This document shows, piece after piece, positions 5,526 to 7,376 of a stretch of DNA of 7,376 nt (its first letter is position 1; the number at the start of each line of letters is the position of its first letter). The DNA lies in the NCBI GenBank assembly GCA_021784375.1, contig JAJXSV010000101.1:1-7376 (forward strand), read 5' to 3'. Under the pieces are notes generated by a model. It was not told the DNA's origin. It worked only from the letters and a program-made list of their open reading frames with translations, and searched no databases. Source of the stretch: Actinomycetes bacterium (GTDB taxonomy: Bacteria; Actinomycetota; Actinomycetes; S36-B12; UBA5976). Position numbers and translations under genes: made by a program.

Positions 5526-6956
5526 TCAGAGGTCGTAGTAGAGCTCGAACTCCGCGGGGTGCGGACGAAGCTGCACGTAGTCAACTTCCTTGCGCTTGGT
5601 GGCGATCCAGGTGTCGATGAGATCCTGGGTGAAGACTCCGCCCTCAAGCAGGTAGGCCTGATCCTTCTCGAGCGCATCGAGGCAGGCGCCGAGCGAGCCG
5701 GGAACCTGAGGAATGGCAAGGGCTTCCTCGGCGGGGAGCTCGTAGAGATCCTTGTCGACGGGTGCCGGCGGCTCGATCTTGTTCTTGATGCCGTCAAGGC
5801 CGGCCATCAGCATGGCCGCAAAGGCCAGGTAGGGGTTCGACGAGGGATCGGGCACGCGGAACTCGATGCGCTTGGCCTTGGGGTTGGTGCCCGTGACGGG
5901 GATGCGGATGCAGGCCGAGCGGTTACGCGCGGAGTACACGAGGTTCACCGGGGCTTCGTAGCCGGGGACCAGACGGTGGAAGGAGTTGACCGAGGGGTTG
6001 GTCCAGGCCAGCAGCGACGGCGCGTGGTGCAGCAGGCCGCCGATGTACCAGCGGGCGAGGTCGGAGAGGCCGCCGTAGCCGTTCTCGTCGTAGAACAACG
6101 GCTTGCCGTCCTTCCACAGCGACTGGTGGCAGTGCATGCCGGAGCCGTTGTCCTGGAAGAGGGGCTTGGGCATGAAGGTCGCGGTGTGACCGGCCTGCCA
6201 GGCCACGTTCTTGATGACGTACTTGAACAGCATGACCTCGTCGGCTGCGTGCTGCAGCGTGTTGAAGGTGTAGTTGATCTCCATCTGGCCGGCAGTGCCG
6301 ACTTCGTGGTGCGCGCGCTCGACCTCGAGGCCGACCTGCTCCAGGGTGAGCGTCATCTCGTCGCGCAGGTCGGCGAAGTGATCGACCGGCGGGACGGGGA
6401 AGTAGCCACCCTTGAGTGCGGTCTTGTACCCGCGGTTGGGCGAGCCGTCGGCGTTGGCGTCGGCGCCACGGTTCCAAGCACCTTCGATGGAATCGATGTA
6501 GTGGTGGGAGGAGTTGGGGCCGGTCTGGAAGTTGACCTCGTCGAAGACGTAGAACTCGGCCTCGGGGCCGAAGTAGACGGTGTCAGCGATACCGGTGGCC
6601 TTGAGGTAGGCCTCGGCCTTGCCGGCAACACCGCGGGGGTCACGGCTGTAGGGCGCGTGGGTGTAGGGGTCGACCACGGAGAAGTTGATGACGAGCGTCT
6701 TCTCAACGCGGAAGGGGTCAACGAAAGCGGAGGCGATGTCCGGCAGCAGCTTCATGTCGGACTCGTTGATGGCCTGGAAACCGCGGATCGAAGATCCGTC
6801 GAACATCAGACCATCGGTGAACACCTTCTCGTCGAAGGTCTTGGCCGGGATGTTGAAGTGCTGCATCATGCCGGGGAGATCGCAGAAACGAACGTCGATG
6901 AACTTGACGCCCTCGCTCTTGATGAACTCCGCGACCTCGTGTGCGCTGTTGAACAT
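5526..6956 (-). CDS. glnA: Glutamine synthetase type I (GSI-beta)
   Basis: The 476-aa enzyme makes glutamine from glutamate, ammonia and ATP in the cytoplasm, as a dodecamer in this family. Visible blocks are the beta-grasp start with [14 protein letters not shown] (22-35), the signature FDGSSIRGF (52-60), metal-site glutamates in [12 protein letters not shown] (129-140), [12 protein letters not shown] (218-229), the ATP block [16 protein letters not shown] (264-279), NRSACIRIP (345-353) and [15 protein letters not shown] (363-377). DLYELPAEE (403-411) carries Tyr405, the tyrosine adenylylated by GlnE in GSI-beta enzymes, so covalent regulation is expected. Length and blocks are normal. The start ATG at 6956-6954 has GAGGAG 5 nt upstream (6962-6967). 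A GlnR-like operator lies about 64 nt upstream and a strong hairpin follows the stop, so it is probably monocistronic. Confidence 0.97.
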   Translation of the reverse strand: MFNSAHEVAEFIKSEGVKFIDVRFCDLPGMMQHFNIPAKTFDEKVFTDGLMFDGSSIRGFQAINESDMKLLPDIASAFVDPFRVEKTLVINFSVVDPYTHAPYSRDPRGVAGKAEAYLKATGIADTVYFGPEAEFYVFDEVNFQTGPNSSHHYIDSIEGAWNRGADANADGSPNRGYKTALKGGYFPVPPVDHFADLRDEMTLTLEQVGLEVERAHHEVGTAGQMEINYTFNTLQHAADEVMLFKYVIKNVAWQAGHTATFMPKPLFQDNGSGMHCHQSLWKDGKPLFYDENGYGGLSDLARWYIGGLLHHAPSLLAWTNPSVNSFHRLVPGYEAPVNLVYSARNRSACIRIPVTGTNPKAKRIEFRVPDPSSNPYLAFAAMLMAGLDGIKNKIEPPAPVDKDLYELPAEEALAIPQVPGSLGACLDALEKDQAYLLEGGVFTQDLIDTWIATKRKEVDYVQLRPHPAEFELYYDL

Positions 6957-7019
6957 GTCTGCTCCTCGCGTGGGGCGGGCGCGCCTGGCTGGCGCATGGG
7001 TGAACCCTGACAGGGGCGC
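6957..7019 (-). promoter_or_regulatory. glnA leader with small inverted repeats and PHO-box-like core
   Basis: Between the GlnR-like box and the glnA start are GCGCC-TGGCT-GGCGC (6981-6995), CCCTG-A-CAGGG (7005-7015) and, on the minus strand, GTTCACCCATG (6995-7005). The last fits 10 of 11 positions of the actinomycete PHO-box repeat unit, but only one unit is present. No clear -10 hexamer is visible. Confidence 0.35.
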
Positions 7020-7057
7020 GTTTCCAGTTTGTTACACGGAAGGTTGCTGCCGGTTAC
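7020..7057 (-). promoter_or_regulatory. GlnR-box-like operator upstream of glnA
   Basis: Reading toward glnA, four 5-mers are spaced by exactly 6 nt each: GTAAC (7057-7053), CAACC (7046-7042), GTAAC (7035-7031) and GAAAC (7024-7020). The known actinomycete GlnR site is gTnAC-n6-GaAAC-n6-gTnAC-n6-GaAAC, so three elements match and the second is degenerate. The position, about 64 nt before the glnA ATG, is right for nitrogen control of glnA. Confidence 0.75.
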
Positions 7058-7102
7058 AGGGTCGGGCGGCCTTTGGTCCCGAAGCTGCCGTGTCACCGGG
7101 CC

Positions 7103-7376
7103 CTATGCGAGCTCGTAGACGAAGTTGGCCATGAACGGCCGCTCCTTCCACCCATGCTTCTCGTAGAACTGGCGGGCGTAGGAGTCGCGGTGCTTGCCGT
7201 TGAGCAGCGTGAGGCGATGGGCCCCACGTTCGCGGGCTTCCGCGGCCAGTGCATCCAGCAGGGCACTGCCGATCCCGGCACCGCGCGCACTGTCGTGGAC
7301 GAAGAGTTCGGACAGGTAACCCTCCGGGCCCGGCATGAAGAGGTCATGCAGCCAGTGCGTGTTGCTGTAGCCGAGG
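7103..7376 (-). CDS. GNAT family N-acetyltransferase, 5' end outside window
   Basis: The frame is open from the right edge to the TAG at 7105-7103, giving the last 90 residues. An internal ATG at 7336 exists, but coding sequence clearly continues upstream of it (LGYSNTHWLHDLF precedes it), so the true start lies beyond 7376. LSELFVHDSARGAGIGSALL is the GNAT motif A, with the Q/RxxGxG/A acetyl-CoA pyrophosphate loop as RGAGIG. FYEKHGWKERPF near the end is the usual motif B strand-turn. It transfers an acetyl group from acetyl-CoA to an amine; the substrate cannot be told. It is cytoplasmic and on the same strand as glnA, but the 147-bp gap with the GlnR-like site argues for separate control of glnA. 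Confidence 0.9.
   Translation of the reverse strand, partial: LGYSNTHWLHDLFMPGPEGYLSELFVHDSARGAGIGSALLDALAAEARERGAHRLTLLNGKHRDSYARQFYEKHGWKERPFMANFVYELA

Noticed and set aside
5559..7010. Long plus-strand open frame (483 codons) opposite glnA
   Set aside because: It is an antisense shadow of a fully conserved glnA; the product is a Val/Gly/Glu-rich sequence with no recognisable motif.
7103..7336. Short 77-aa GNAT gene starting at the internal ATG
   Set aside because: The frame stays open to the window edge with plausible coding sequence upstream, and 77 aa is about half a GNAT domain, so it is a truncated view of a longer gene.

Overview
The window reads as a piece of chromosome from a high-GC Gram-positive (actinobacterial) organism. 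The support is the strong G/C preference at third codon positions, a GSI-beta glutamine synthetase closest in style to the actinomycete enzymes, a GlnR-type operator in front of it, and several Ala/Thr/Lys-rich exported proteins typical of actinobacterial secretomes. The species cannot be named from the sequence. Nothing here looks mobile: no transposase, integrase, CRISPR array, tRNA or rRNA was seen.

Left part (1-2650): three exported proteins, all on the minus strand. They are a 210-aa protein with a basic two-cysteine module and a GTGKYAGATG barrel-type motif (1692-2324), a 339-aa protein with an Ig-like domain plus an uncharacterised domain (636-1655), and a truncated protein with an Ig/IPT-like domain (1-485, running off the left edge). 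The first two are 36 nt apart and probably co-transcribed. A long hairpin (569-619) that pairs best in the minus-strand RNA separates them from the third. About 325 bp of non-coding DNA (2325-2650) with nested inverted repeats lies upstream.

Middle (2651-5443): glycerol kinase (glpK, 3251-4729) is followed after 9 nt by a histidine-phosphatase gene that starts with GTG (2651-3241). The two are in the same reading frame, separated only by the glpK amber stop. Divergent from glpK is a small exported cupredoxin-like protein (4904-5398) whose C-terminal copper-ligand loop appears to have lost the Cys, His and Met ligands. It has a recognisable promoter, a strong Shine-Dalgarno site and a terminator.

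Right part (5479-7376): glnA (5526-6956, minus strand) carries the adenylylation tyrosine loop, a strong terminator hairpin after its stop, and a four-element, 11-bp-periodic GlnR-box-like operator upstream (7020-7057). A GNAT acetyltransferase (7103 to beyond 7376) lies upstream and is cut by the window edge.

How the genes fit together: glnA, with its nitrogen-control site, and glpK with its phosphatase are ordinary core metabolism. The accessory content is the exported-protein cluster and the ligand-less cupredoxin. These are the best candidates for something undescribed, although no specific function can be read from sequence alone.
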